Source: Basidiobolus meristosporus CBS 931.73 (taxonomy: Eukaryota > Basidiobolomycota > Basidiobolomycetes > Basidiobolales > Basidiobolaceae). Taken from it: 64,000 bases of DNA. The position numbers and the translations under genes are program-made. The stretch is from positions 1 through 64,000 of the forward strand of contig MCFE01000240.1 in NCBI GenBank assembly GCA_002104905.1, in the 5' to 3' direction. The notes beneath the pieces are model-generated. The model searched no databases. It was not told the DNA's origin and saw nothing but the letters and a program-made list of their open reading frames with translations. This document shows, piece after piece, positions 1-12,200 of this stretch (its first letter is position 1; each line of letters opens with the position of its first letter).

Positions 1-722
1 TACCTGCCATTCCGCTTAACAAAACCATCTACTTGGCAACGGATTATGGCCCGTATAAAGCTCTCTTTAAGGATGCCTTTCCCAGCAATAGCATTACTTA
101 CTACGAAGCCAGTGAACCAGAAGGAGTGTATACATCTTGTGGTGGGATCAAATCAGCACTCATAGACCTATTTCTGTTGCAGAGGTGTGATTCCATCCTT
201 ACCACTCAGTGGTCATCGTTCTCTTATATGGCGCATGCTATGGCTGGAAAAGCCCCAATGACCGTTGCACGCTTACTACCTTCACTTGAAATAGCAGCAG
301 ACCGAGTTTCTCCAGTAACTGGGTGCCTGCAACTACCCTCTTCAGAACCATTGTACTTTGAGCACACTCACTTGAGGCTTTTTAGCTGTTTTGACGAGGA
401 ATTTATGATGCCACCGGAACGGTCCGCCTGCGTTGCAGGATTTTGTCAACAGCATTGTCTTCATCATGATCGTGTTTTTCATTCGTTGCTTCCATTAGTT
501 GTATGGGATTTGCAGCAAGTTAGACGTTGGACTGCAATATATGGTTTCGCTGGAATATTAATTGGCGCGGCCTTCTTTCTTTCCAGCAAATATGACTCAC
601 CGATTAGAATACGTATCACATTCAAATGGAAAGAGTATATGCTGTGTATCCTTCTTGTCTACTGCATACTCTTTGCAACATTTGGTGCATTGTCATCAGC
701 CTTTGGCTTAAGTGAACGCTAA
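1..722 (+). CDS. Probable fucosyltransferase-type glycosyltransferase, 3' part only
   Basis: The reading frame is open from the first bases of the window (frame 3), so the true start lies upstream. About the first 90 residues resemble the donor-binding part of fucosyltransferase-type enzymes (FUT8/NodZ/O-fucosyltransferase-like folds): a conserved Gly-Gly-x-x-x-Ala-Leu-x-Asp-Leu stretch, then a leucine-leucine-x-Arg-Cys-Asp segment and a Thr-x-Trp-Ser-Ser-Phe-Ser-x-x-Ala block, which in those families carries the nucleotide-sugar contacts. The C-terminal part is unusual. It has two hydrophobic stretches near window positions 535-595 and 640-700, which could be membrane segments placed after the catalytic region rather than before it as in type II Golgi enzymes. 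The family call is by eye and tentative; the product is incomplete. Confidence 0.45.
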   Translation, partial: PAIPLNKTIYLATDYGPYKALFKDAFPSNSITYYEASEPEGVYTSCGGIKSALIDLFLLQRCDSILTTQWSSFSYMAHAMAGKAPMTVARLLPSLEIAADRVSPVTGCLQLPSSEPLYFEHTHLRLFSCFDEEFMMPPERSACVAGFCQQHCLHHDRVFHSLLPLVVWDLQQVRRWTAIYGFAGILIGAAFFLSSKYDSPIRIRITFKWKEYMLCILLVYCILFATFGALSSAFGLSER

Positions 723-786
723 TATCAGCCACTCAGATAAATCCCCATTTTTTAACTCAAGAATATGCTATTTATTGATGGTATGC

Positions 787-1233
787 TCAAGTACATTGGC
801 TGAAATCTCCATTGGGATCAGGTGTGATCTGGAAGCTCCCGGTTTGCAAACTGCAGTCCATATCTTGACCTGATGCGCTCGAATATACCTTGAGGTAGTA
901 GTCTCCATCTCTTTGCAGACACAAAGGCACAGTCAGTGTGAGTGACAGTTGGCCAGCGGTAGCACTGACTCCTGGGTAGCTTCTGTATTGTGTATGCAAG
1001 AACTGATCATCTTTGGCGCTAAAGAGATCCACCTCTCTGATATTGGTAACGCTGGAGTCTGTAGCAGTCCAGGTGATCACAACATGGTCATTCGGTGAAA
1101 AAGTCGATCCCGGGCCTGTAGCATGAGCAAGTGAGCCCACTGACCATCCTTCGCACTGACTGGGGGAACCTACTGGAGCGCTACAGGTGTGGGTGGCAAG
1201 TGCGACAAAGGCTAGAATAGAAAGACGCTGCAT
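787..1233 (-). CDS. Small secreted protein, Kre9/Knh1-like (Ser-Thr-rich cell-wall family)
   Basis: A 148-residue intronless protein with a clear signal peptide at residues 1-18 (MQRLSILAFVALATHTCSA). The remainder is one beta-rich domain with a Val-x-Ile-x-Trp motif near residue 50, followed by alternating hydrophobic strands, as in the Kre9/Knh1 N-terminal domain found in fungal wall and GPI-anchored proteins. Six cysteines could form disulfides. There is no C-terminal hydrophobic GPI signal, so the mature protein is probably freely secreted or wall-associated. In yeast the family is linked to beta-1,6-glucan assembly. The same function here is inference from the fold and the secretion signal only. 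A more distant secreted beta-sandwich family is the alternative. Confidence 0.6.
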   Translation of the reverse strand: MQRLSILAFVALATHTCSAPVGSPSQCEGWSVGSLAHATGPGSTFSPNDHVVITWTATDSSVTNIREVDLFSAKDDQFLHTQYRSYPGVSATAGQLSLTLTVPLCLQRDGDYYLKVYSSASGQDMDCSLQTGSFQITPDPNGDFSQCT

Positions 1234-2576
1234 GGTAAGTGGTGAATATTGGATTGTATTCTTGGGATTTGAGCATTTATATGTGAATCGTGGTTAGCCA
1301 CATATTTCAATATGGTAAGCCAAGCCATCACTCCCGCAGCCTTGGGGTTAGGGTTATTATAAAACTAGTTGGCTATGTTGCTTAAAGTATAAATGCCAGT
1401 CACCTTGATTATTTTTTTGCCAGTTCTCAATAACTGGTGCAGCAATTTGTATGATACAACTGATTGATATTCCAAAATCAGGCCATATGTATATATGGAT
1501 CGTGGTCTACTTTCATCTTATTGTTCTACCAAAGGCCTCAACTTATAATGGTAGGATTGTATAATACCCAATGAAAAAATCGCAAGCCTGAAGCTTAGTC
1601 TTAATTGTTGCTCAAGTACCAGCGATGTCAAAATATCACTTGGAATCTGTTTTCACCACACCGTTTCTACTAAGCATTCTCAACCTTTCATGGCTCTGGG
1701 TAAAGTGAATATCAGTATTTTACAGCTAGACAGTGTAATTGAGCGCTCATATATTCAATACTACTAAAACCCAAGAACATTTGTAACACTAACTCTAAGA
1801 GAAAAAATTGAGAACCAGTCAGCATAATTTTCCTATAATATCTGCTGAATTCCAGATTTCACAAAACTGACAACTCTAAATATCTCAGATTCTAGCTATT
1901 GAGCAGACAAGCAGACATATTTTCCATGAGGAGACTAGGCTAACTAGCACTCATACCAAATTGGGTAATCAACTGCTCACTACTTCCACCAACAATTGTA
2001 ACTGAAAATTTGAAGGAGAAGCACCAGCTGAATACCAGCTGAAAATATGATGAATTCTAAGTTCAAGATTTCTCTTAGGGTAACTGTAGGCTTTGGCAGT
2101 CCTACCTTGATGGAGAGAAACTTGTTCTATAAAAACCTAATTTGTATGGCCTTTATGGTGGGGTATGCTGTGACAAATGCACCTGTTTAACTTACTAGTC
2201 CCAATTTTCTCTATGGCAGTAATTATGGACCCTAATATTCAGGTGTTTGGTTGCTAATAATAAATACCACAATATATTCAGAATTTCAAGGGTCACCTTG
2301 TTTAGCACGCACAACATTATGCTTCTAGAGAGTGGTGGTTGGACCTCAAGTTTAGAGCTAATTAGAGCACTTCTAGAAGCTCAAGTTTCTTGACATTTGT
2401 TTCTAAGTAAACTGTTGCAAATCTTGAAAGCTGATGTAATTGTACTGAGATTATATTCCGCAGTATTTAGCCCCTGTTATCAAGGGTTCACAGGAATCGT
2501 GTCGCTACGCAAGTCCATAGAGATCATAAAATATAGCGTCCCTTGAGCTTCGGCACATGGAATACTCATTAAAAGC
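1234..2576. other. Intergenic, AT-rich, no gene seen
   Basis: No frame of convincing length or composition on either strand and no RNA gene recognised. It separates the divergently transcribed Kre9-like and FAXC-like genes and should contain both promoters. Confidence 0.6.
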
Positions 2577-3338
2577 ATGTCTGCTGGGCCTACTATCACT
2601 CTCTACGGGTTTCCAAAACATGAGAATGAACCTTCAACCTCAGGTTACTGTCAGAAGCTCGAAACCTTTTTCCGTGCAACAGGTTTCACCACATATACCC
2701 ATTCAGCCACATTGAATAATTATGCACCCAAGAAAAAACTCCCATATATCGAGCTTAAGTACCCTTTTGGCAAAGTCGAGACAATTGCGGACTCGCACTT
2801 CATTATCAAGCGTTTAATTGCCAACGGGATAACCAGTGACCCAGATGCCTCTTTAACCCCGACGCAACGTTCTGATTCCCGTGCTTGGATTGTCTGGACT
2901 GAAGAGTTGATATATAGTGCCATCGTCAACACGCGCTGGGGGCGCGACCATAACTACAACAGTATTGTCCAAGGTCTTCCTGTTCCTTGGCCTCTACAGT
3001 CACCACTAGGGTGGTATTTGAGACGTAACATTACTAGTGCTTTGTGGACAGCAGGTGTTGGAAGACATTCAGAAGAAGAGCTTGAGAGTATATTGCAGGA
3101 GTACGTCGATGCTCTGGCTTTAAAGTTGGATGGGACCGAATTCTTTTTTGGGACGGAGCCTACTCTGGTCGATGTAGTGGCTTACAGTTTTTTAGCTAAC
3201 TCACTGTGTGTTGGCGAAGGAAACAGTGAATATCAGCTTATGATCTTGAAGAAGGAAAGGTTGAAGACATATGTTGCTTCACTGACAGAGAGATGGTTTC
3301 CGGAATACAGGAAACTCCTGGAGAAAGTGAATGAGTAG
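2577..3338 (+). CDS. FAXC/metaxin-like glutathione S-transferase fold protein
   Basis: A 253-residue intronless protein. Residues 5-85 form a thioredoxin-like GST N-terminal domain of the metaxin/FAXC type: an ITLYGFP opening strand, a Ser-x-Tyr-Cys-x-Lys-Leu-Glu helix start, a Lys-Lys-x-Leu-Pro-Tyr-Ile strand with the cis-proline, and an Ile-Ala-Asp-Ser-x-x-Ile turn. Residues 95-245 are helical, and the phrase TEFFFGTEPTLVDVVAYSFL near residue 190 is typical of the GST C-terminal domain of FAXC (failed axon connections) proteins. These proteins are widespread in fungi. Some are thought to act as GST-like detoxification enzymes or at the mitochondrial outer membrane, but no activity can be assigned here. 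The ATG is the first in frame. Confidence 0.8.
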   Translation: MSAGPTITLYGFPKHENEPSTSGYCQKLETFFRATGFTTYTHSATLNNYAPKKKLPYIELKYPFGKVETIADSHFIIKRLIANGITSDPDASLTPTQRSDSRAWIVWTEELIYSAIVNTRWGRDHNYNSIVQGLPVPWPLQSPLGWYLRRNITSALWTAGVGRHSEEELESILQEYVDALALKLDGTEFFFGTEPTLVDVVAYSFLANSLCVGEGNSEYQLMILKKERLKTYVASLTERWFPEYRKLLEKVNE

Positions 3339-4283
3339 TAGTTAAACTCATCTGCAAATTGACTGATTGACAAATGTTTCCTTGATTAATTAAGATGGAT
3401 TAGGTTCACTAAATAGTTACCTCCTTTGAGGATTGTACCAACCGACGAAGTGTATATATTTCTTCACATCAAGAAGTTTCAATGATAGATATACAAATAG
3501 TTGGGACTGCTTTATTTCACGACATCAACATGCTATCCAATAGGTTTTTTAATTCTGCGTGGAATATTTGTGCGCTTCTAAGGCTCAACCCATCTCTCGG
3601 CGACAGCACACAGACCTTCAACACACTAATGCCTGAGGCTATCATCATACAACATACTTGGCTCGGTAGATATTGAGTGTCTCAGTAATATGATAGCAAT
3701 TGGCACACGTCAACTATGTACTACTTGTCCATCATCATACCAACTTGTCTCAGCATCCACTTACTGGCCCCCGTTCCCAAATTTTGGAAGTCACTTGATC
3801 TAAGGCCTAACTAACCCTAAAGACATGCTCCGATGACTCACTGGCAGGCTTGTTGAGGAATATTATGCCACCCAGCTCCATGTGGATTTCTAATGAAACA
3901 TTCGGTCAGGCATTGACAACAACCGGATTTTCCACCCAATAAGGAGTATGTTGTGTAACAGTGTTGTAGAATTATTAAGCAAGTGGAATCGACGATTATC
4001 GAACAACTACCTGGTACCGGCGGCGGTAGATTCGGGGAAATGACGTCGGTAGCAATATGCATAATTTTGAATTGCATCGTGGCCCATATTAGATAGGAAA
4101 TCACTGGGCCAATCTGTTGTACAGCAATTGATCATGCGAGCTTAGTTTTATGGTGTACAAGATCCTATCCACGGTTTATTAGTGTATTAAATGGATGCTA
4201 TATTAAGATGCGTGAAAATTTTAAAGTGCAAGTTGGTTGGATGCGTAGGAGACAAGAGCGGTATTAACGCTTTGGCTTCCTTT
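3339..4283. other. Intergenic; 20-base tandem duplication at its right edge
   Basis: Only short, compositionally poor frames are present. At 4264-4303 a 20-base unit is repeated twice in tandem. The right-hand copy holds the last codons and stop of the ABC transporter gene and the left-hand copy lies just after that stop. No terminator or RNA gene recognised. Confidence 0.6.
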
Positions 4284-7200
4284 TTAACGCTTTGGCTTCC
4301 TATTGATCCATACAAACAGAATAAACACTAGAACGTTAAACACGAAAAAGCCCCAAAGAATCCCGAAGTTTCTCCACCGGTGGCTGATGGTCCACTCGAA
4401 GTTCCTCAGGAACTCGCTTCCACTGGAGTATTGGCAGTACTCGCAAACATCAGTGGCTGAGGGATCTCGCAAGTACCCTGTGGTGGTTTTCAACCAGGCA
4501 GCACTGTAGGAGCCGCATGTTTGGCCAGCCGGGGGTGTGTATTTTACGTAATCCTGTGGTATACACTCCACCTTCATGTTGTTGAAGACAGTGGTAATGA
4601 ACCCTTCCAAGAAATAATGGTAAGGATCCAGCGGGTACATCCATACTCTCCAGAAGTAGACCATGGCTGCGGGCGGGGAGAGCAGACCAGCAAAGAGGAA
4701 CAAGAAAGTGTTGGGAATCGGGGTGACAATGGATGCTTGCGCCATAGTCTGTAACATCGCGGCAATGGCCAAACCAAACGAGATCGAGAAGAGAAGGAAG
4801 ATAATCAACAGAATATAGAGGTAGAATCCATCCAATGCCGTTGTTTGAATGCCGGCCGTCCAGTAGAGGGGTAGGAATCCAAACGCACCGGCCACACACA
4901 TGTAGGGCACTTCCACAAGAATCATGGCAAATGCAAATGCGAAGAATCCGTAGTATTTGGAGGCATAGTCACGTCGGAAGAAAGCACGCTGAGCCATGAA
5001 CTGCGGCTGGATGGAGAAAATCAGCGTCAAGCCCATAATCAAGATTTGGAAGACGATCAAGGTGCGCAACTGCAAATCACTGGGGGTGGGGGCCAGCTTC
5101 CAGAAGGTGAACCCGTTAAGAATACCAATGAAGAACGCCTGCCAGATTCGGCCAATGTTAAAGAATGGATCTCTCCACCAAACAAGGTTGATACGCTTGT
5201 ACACTTCCCAAATTTGGTAGGGGAGACTGGTTGCGAACTCACGTGCATTAGGATCCTTGATGTTGGCGGTGGCGTTGGCATTCAGTCTTTGAAGCTCATT
5301 CTTAACCTCTTGAGCTTCTGGGCTGTTCTTCCACACATCGGTCCAATCCTTCAGGGCTTTGCCGGAGATACCGGCACCGATCACCTCCAAAATGTATTCA
5401 GCAGGGTTTTCTGATTGATCGCAGCGACGAGCGCCGTTGCGTTCGAAGTATTCGTTCATAACAACGGAGTTCTCGCCAATATCTCCGAAGTAAGCAACTT
5501 TGCCACCGCGGGCAAGTAGCAAGAGTCGATCGAAATGTTCGAAGAGGATGGATGAGGGCTGGTGAATAGTGCACACAAGGGCCATTCCTGAGTCAGCAAG
5601 CTTACGGATAAACTTGATAATGTTGTAGGAGGACTGGGAGTCCAGGCCGGAGGTGGGTTCGTCCAAGAAAAGAATGGTTGGCTTGGCGACAAGCTCCATA
5701 CCGATGGTTAAGCGTTTACGTTCTTCGACCGAAATACCCTGTCCTGCCTCAAGCATACCAATCAGAGCGTCGCCTAAATGCTGCATTTCCATCATCTTCA
5801 AGACGGTTTCGACATACTCATACTTCTCTTCCAAGGGAACATCCATGGGTTGGCGCATCTTGGCGGAGAATTGTAGTGCTTCACGTACGGTTAACTGCAA
5901 GAATGGGGGCTGATTAATACTTGCTCGTGTCGCAAAATAAAAAGCTTTCACTTACGTAAGGGTTATGTACGTCCATCTGTTCCACGTATCCAGTGATACG
6001 TTCAAAGTCCACTTGCAAAGGATTCCCGTTCAAGAAAATATCACCCTCGACAACACCAATGGTCTTTCTCTTAGCTAGAACATCCAATAGGGTCGTCTTA
6101 CCGGCTCCAGAAGATCCCATCAATGCAGTCATCTGGCCTGGTTTGATCCAGCCTTCACATTGGTTTAGAAGTTGGAGACTGCCACCCTTGATAGGTACAG
6201 TGTAGTTAACATTGTCCCAGGTGAAGATGCCGGCCTCAGCAGCGAAATTATCTCCCATGTTGTCATATGCCTCCTGGGCTTCGCGCACTCTCTTCAACTC
6301 CTCCTCATCAGAATGGCTAGGTGCCTTTCCTCGCTTGAAGATCTTCTTGATGAAACCGCCAGTTACCCAATGAATCTTCTCCATGGCAAGCATATTACAT
6401 CCAACAAAGAAGAGCCAGAAGAGTAGCACGGCAATGATATCAATCGCCAGCTGAGACGTCTTGTATCCATAGGCTGCATCAAGATAGTCGCTACCAGTTA
6501 CGAACAATTGTCCCGGCTTGGCTCCAGCTAATACGCAGACTTGATGGGCGGGGTCGTTATAGCCGGGCCCACTAGGCGCCAAACCAACAGGAGCAATGCA
6601 CGGGAATTGAAGGCCACGCATTTCATTAACGAACAAGGCTTTGAAAGCATAGGCGTATGGGTCGATCCAATAGATCCAGTAGAGCCAGGGATGCATCTTG
6701 CTATACGGAATGGAGAAACCACAATATGTGATTAGAGTAATCAAGCAGACACCGGTAAGCTGGAAGGCAACATAGATGGATGGACTGCAATTTCCTAGCA
6801 GTCTGAAGAGATCCGTTGTAGCCAGAGTTGTTAGGATGTTGACCAGTAAGAAAATAAAGAATTTCCCGGCATTGAGGTCCAGGCCAAACATGAAGTATGC
6901 AATAATCGAGTACATCAAACATTGAACGAACACGATGGGGATATCGGTAACCACTCGGGCGATATGGAATGCCGATGGATGGTACATGGCATACGACTTG
7001 TGCTTCTGCAAAGTCATACGACCGGTAAGAACATTTGGTAATTCGGCTTGGGATAAGAAGGCGTTGAAAAGAAGAGAACTCAAGAGAGCACCACCTCTTT
7101 GGAAGGCGCCAGTGGAGTTAAGACCCATCATGTAGAACACGGAACCATAGACAAAGGCTTGAATGAGGACAGAAAAGTACCGCTCGTACAAGGCATGCTT

Positions 7201-8851
7201 GTCTCCCCATAGAATTTGGAACTGGCGAGTGGTAAGAGCGACAACTTGTTGGTAGAAATTGGCCGAGTAAACACTGTTTGGCGACACTCCTTTTTGTTTG
7301 ATCTCCTGAACATAGGCCTTGAATTCGGCGGCCGGTTGTTCCCGTTCGATTTTGGCTTCGTAATCAGCCATGTTCTGAAGCAGGATCTTGTAATCTTCGG
7401 ATTGTTGGAAATATCTCTCGAATTCTTCCGGGCTTCGAGGGACTTTGCCTTCAAATCCGGGGGCAACGATACGCTCGTTAGGGTTGGTGATACCGGTCAA
7501 GAAGTCGGGGATACTCTTTCTGGGCTCGCAGTCGTATCCCATCTCCATGAAGTAACTCTTGGCGCGGTCCTTGGGACCGAAGAAAATGCACCGGCCGAGA
7601 TACAGCAACATCACTTTATCATAGAGGTTGTAGATGCTGTCCGAGGCCTGGTAAAGGGTAGCGATGGTGGTTTTGTTGAGTGTATCGCATTGGATACGAA
7701 GGGATTTGTTGTAGTCCAGAGCACTGGCTGCATCCAGACCTCTTGTGGGGCAATCCCAGGTGGTGATTGCGCTACGTGCGGTCATCACTTCGGAAATGGT
7801 CATACGTTTCCGTTCACCGCCAGAAAGACCTCTCACCCATGCATTACCAACAAGCTAGATGACAGTGTGGTTAGAAATCAATGGGTACAACGCGCCAGAG
7901 GGGACCGAAGTTCAGTACTAACCGTGTTCTCTTGCTTCTTCAATCCGAAAATTCTAAGCAAAGTATTCATGAAGTCGTCTTGGAATTCTTTGGAGCTCAT
8001 GCCTGGCACACGGCGAGCCGGTGTTTTCATCTTCAAAGCGAAGCCGAGCGTCTCTTTCACCGTCAGCTCTGGGTAATGGGCATCCTCCTCCATACAATAG
8101 ATCGCTTCTCCGAGATATCTGCCAAAGCTCTCGGCAGGAATTCCTCCATAGTTGACTTCACCAACCACGTCTAGGAATCCTTGTCGTGAGTTTGCCAGAA
8201 CACGCAACAGACTGGAGCAACCAGCGCCAGGCCTTCCCAACACTAGAAGCATCTCGCCCTCGGGGCAATAGCCTGTGACGTTGTGGATAATGTCGAATTG
8301 GGTGACCTTGCTAACTTTGCCGAACCTAAGTCGAAGAAGAGGGTCAGTATAACTGGGTGAACTGAAAGAACGCTCCCAAACAGTCCATACCATCTCATGG
8401 GGTTAAGCATTTTGCCGATGGCACGTATCGGGGAAAGAAGGGTCAAAATAACTGAGGCGTCGCTGCCTTCACCAACGATGGTAAGGTTCTTAAAAGTGAC
8501 ACCCATATGCTGGCGACTTATACCGTTCGCGTCGGCAGCACGGACACCCGACTCCAAATAGTCTTTGAAGTTGAAGTCGTCGCCTTGTGGGGCGCCTTTC
8601 TCGGGGTCAATTGGATTTGTCGAGCGTCGAGAGAGTTGTCGGGAAACCTCTTGCGAGTGCTTCGACGAGATTCTAGATATCCGACGTTCTAGGTCACGGA
8701 ACATCTCCGTGTTGCGTTTAACATCGATACCATCGTCCGAGGGGTCGACGGCAGTGCTGGTTGTATCTTCATCGTCCGATTCACCGAAGTGGGGGTGGTA
8801 GCCCTTGGCTTGAACCTTCTCTATGGAGTCAGGCTCTTGATTTAGGCCCAT
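4284..8851 (-). CDS. PDR-type full-size ABC transporter (ABCG family, drug efflux)
   Basis: Four exons (8391-8851, 7923-8325, 5956-7854, 4284-5894), 4374 coding bases, 1457 residues. The order is NBD-TMD-NBD-TMD, as in yeast Pdr5 and Candida Cdr1. NBD1 has the family's degenerate Walker A (GRPGAGCSSLL, Cys in place of Lys), signature LSGGERKR and Walker B region WDCPTRGLD. NBD2 has a canonical Walker A (GSSGAGKTTLL), a degenerate signature (VEERKRL) and LFLDEPTSGLD, so the usual PDR asymmetry is present. Two six-helix membrane blocks follow the NBDs. The first exon is acidic and phosphosite-like, also usual. Known members pump azoles, steroids and other hydrophobic drugs from the plasma membrane; the substrate here is unknown. 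All introns are GT-AG and about 60-70 bases long. The start used is the first in-frame ATG. Confidence 0.95.
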
Positions 8852-10090
8852 GATGAACAATCAAGCTCGAAGGATTTTCAGTTAGGTCTCCCTGGGACAG
8901 GGATTATATAGAGTTGTGAGCAACAACAGCGCTTCACAAATCATTAGTAATCAGCCAGTCAGAAGAAAGAAGGCAAATATTAAGTGAGACCAGTTTTTTT
9001 TACAACACACGATCATTCAAGCATCAAGAATTCAACAATTGCCCGCTCGGCCAATCGGCGCCGATTAGGTTCCGTGAAAAAAGATCATTGCGGAGATCGC
9101 TCACTGCGGACGCTTCGGGTATACTTCCAATGTGGATTCTACCGGATAAGACCAATTCAACACATTGCAATGCGAGGGCCATGACTGGTAGATCCAGGTT
9201 TAATGCATGAAATAATTTAGATTCCACAGTAAAACCTAGAAATATTGCCATTAAAACCACTGTTGAAGCTGGTTATCTCCATCATACGGTGGTATGTCCT
9301 TACTGGTTGTTGTGTCCATCACTCCAGTAAGTAAATGCATCAGAACAATTGTGCCATCTGCTCCATGGGGGGGTGTGGCTGAGCGGCGATTGATGGATGT
9401 TTACTTCCCTAACCCAGAGCCAACCCTGAAACTAAGATGATGTCGATTGGCAGATTTGGTGTGTCAGTAACCATACTGGGCAATTTGATACTACCACCAC
9501 CACAAACACCACCACAAACACCACCACAAATACCACCTCAAATACCACCGATATCTCCCAGGTAATTATGAATTTGGTTTTTATCGCCCAAGTGATGTTG
9601 GATTTGGGGATAATCCGATCTGGACATTCCTAGCTAATCTGATTCAATCGATTCCCCATCTGGCCATGTTCTCCCTTTACCATTGAAACCAATAGCCAGT
9701 TGAATTTCCTGATATGGACAGCTGAGGTACTAATTGAAATGTCAAAAATCATCTGGATTTTGACTTATTCGATGATGTATTGAAGTATAATTGCTAGGGG
9801 CATAGCCTGAACCTTGTAAAGTCAGCTATGCTGCGGCTGGTGTTGGTAAGAGTGCATTTGGTAACATGATAAAGTAAGTATATAGCCTCCACAATTGAAA
9901 GCCTCATCGTAAACTTTAAAACGTGGTATGCAGCTGAAAGTCCACCTAGTATATTAAGATGCTGTACTTGGCCAGTATGCAGGAATCTCATTGAGGATGT
10001 CATTAAATGTTAAAATTGCATCTACTTGATAGATATGATATCCAAGGTCCTCTAGAAAACTCGAAACTCAGCACATATACTGCTACACAC
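8852..10090. other. Intergenic upstream of the ABC transporter, no gene seen
   Basis: No credible coding frame. It contains a short imperfect ACC/ACA-rich microsatellite at 9493-9550. The first few hundred bases must include the ABC transporter promoter, but no recognisable drug-response element was identified. Confidence 0.5.
9493..9550. repeat. ACCACCACAA-type microsatellite
   Basis: Imperfect tandem run of ACCACCACAAAC-like units, drifting to ACCACCTCAAAT at its right end. No coding potential. Confidence 0.7.
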
Positions 10091-10099
10091 CTCTAAAGG

Positions 10100-11900
10100 C
10101 CAAACACCTTACACATCTTTAGGGTTTAATTGGAATATTTTCATCAAAATATCAGGCACCCGGTATATGAAACCCTTCCCAAGCTATGCGCACGTGCCAT
10201 TGAGATCTTCTTGGCATATTTGGTGTGTTTTTTCCAAGACCTTGCAGAAGTATACATACTACCTTTACATTCAGTAAGCTGATTAGTGAGAATTGTAACA
10301 CCCTCTAATTCTCCCGATCACCTCCTGTCATAAACTTTGTAATTACACCAAAATATTCTATTCACCTGGTCACATAGATTATAGTCTATGAATCTTAGAA
10401 TATCTTGCCCAAATTCCTTGCCTGGATTTATCTAGGATGTCATACCAAAATATCAGGTACACAGGACACAAAAATTTATTACATTTTCAAACATCCCCAA
10501 ACTTTGCACACATGTTCTTAGAACCTTCCTAAGTGTACTATATATGCATGCTCAGTCAAGATTATGCTAAGTATAAACAATTAATGAAAATCACATCATT
10601 TACTCATTCTCCTGGTCACTTTCAAAACCTCCAAAGATTTTATAACTTGTGTTTCAGGTGGCATTTTACCTTGATATGGGCTCTATTACTCATCTTAGAA
10701 AAGCTGCTAGCTTAATCCAAGTTAGTCTTTGCAAGTCCATGTATGGTCTTATGATAATGTCCTACCACAACTTCAGATTGTTATGTTGTAGGAATTTTGG
10801 AGATACTGAAAGTGATTGGGAGAACCGGTAGATTATGTGGTGTTCACTTTATGATTCCTGAATGTAAAAATAGTAGTTACAGATTTTCGTGGTCTTTGCA
10901 AGGCCAACATTCAGGATATGTTCAGCAAGGTCCCAAAAACATGTGTCCAAAGTATGGGGCTGTTTGGTCAGCTTTAAGATTTTAGATGCTTTGGGTCCCG
11001 TTATTTGGTGAAAATATTCCAAGTAAATCCTGACAAGGAATTTGGCCAGAATTCTGTAAGATTTGTAGAAAATGATCAGAGTGACTGAGTTAGGTGAGTA
11101 CTTAGATATAAATAAGAAATTTACACCAGTTTTGACTTAATGATTTGCTGAATGTCAAAGTAGTGTATGTACTTGAACATGATCTTTGTAATATAGGCAC
11201 ATAGAGTATATTTAAAAGGTCTCAAGGACATATGTGCAAAATTTGGGGCCTTTGGACAGCTTTTAGACTTTTCATGCTCTAGGCACCTGGTGATTGGCAA
11301 TATTCAACCCCCAGCAAGGAATTTGGCCAGAATTCTCCAAGAAATGTAGACTATGATTTAAGTGATTAAATTGTGAATATTTATATGTAATTACAATATT
11401 TACAGCATTTTTGACATAAGCCTAAATATTTAAAGAGCTTTCTTAGCCACATTGATTCTGCTGTAGCCTTGTAGGAGGCTGTGTGCAAAGTTTGGGGGCT
11501 TCTGGACGAGTTTGAAAATATTGATAACCCCCAGACCTTCACTGATTCTAGGAATCAGCTAATAACGAACTAAATCTTAGGTAAATTGTTCATAACTTAG
11601 CAATATGCTAAGTAGAATCTTACGCTATATGAATGGTTTAGGTGTAAACTAAATAATTACAACAAAATACTCTAAGATCCAAGTGACTTAGTGAATCTTT
11701 AGGTGTAACTATGAAGTTTACAACCATATGCAATTCTACTAGTTTTCCAAATTACTTCCAATACACCCTAGAATCTTGCATAAATTTGCAACAAATCTCG
11801 TGTATCGTATTGTTAGTTTTCTTGGTATGTAAAGCTTATGGAGATTGTAATGGTCATTCAAGGGTTCCAAAGAATCAGAAAAATAGCTTGAAATCCACTA
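10100..11900. repeat. Relic AT-rich interspersed repeat, shared with the 52.8-55.1 kb region
   Basis: This gene-free stretch contains blocks that recur near the copia element at 52.8-55.1 kb. One block around 10490-10640 matches 53820-54000 in the same orientation. Another beginning near 10785 matches 52835-52990 and 54845-54975 and is roughly the reverse complement of the first. Inside it, a unit containing a 'GTCC/TC..AAACATATGTGCAAA..TTTGGGG' phrase recurs at about 10930, 11220 and 11480, a spacing of about 290 and then 260 bases. It looks like a decayed terminal-repeat region of a mobile element. No protein-coding remnant was recognised. Confidence 0.55.
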
Positions 11901-12200
11901 ATTGAAGCATGAAATCAGGATATAAAAATACATGCGAAATCTGAATCTATCCAACACGCCATTACCCTGCCATTGTAAATTGAAACCCGCTTATAGTTTC
12001 TGAATGATTGTAACTGGTCGACAGAACTACTTTTGAAGAATAACCGGGCAGTGATTGTCTTATGGACTATTATTAGTGATCAATCCAAAATGCTGTAAAT
12101 CATTCTAAAGATATCAAAGCTGGTAAGCAAAGGTAGCTGAAACATGGGTGGATGACTGTTCGGCTTTTGCCAAGAGGGTACAGAGAAATACGTGTTCAGC

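Noticed and set aside
3482-4104. Open frames of 64 and 88 codons downstream of the FAXC-like gene
   Set aside because: Composition is random and no motif, signal or splice context supports them.
9360-9425. GTGTGGCTGAGCGG resembling the start of a Leu/Ser tRNA
   Set aside because: No matching T-arm or acceptor stem follows within 90 bases.
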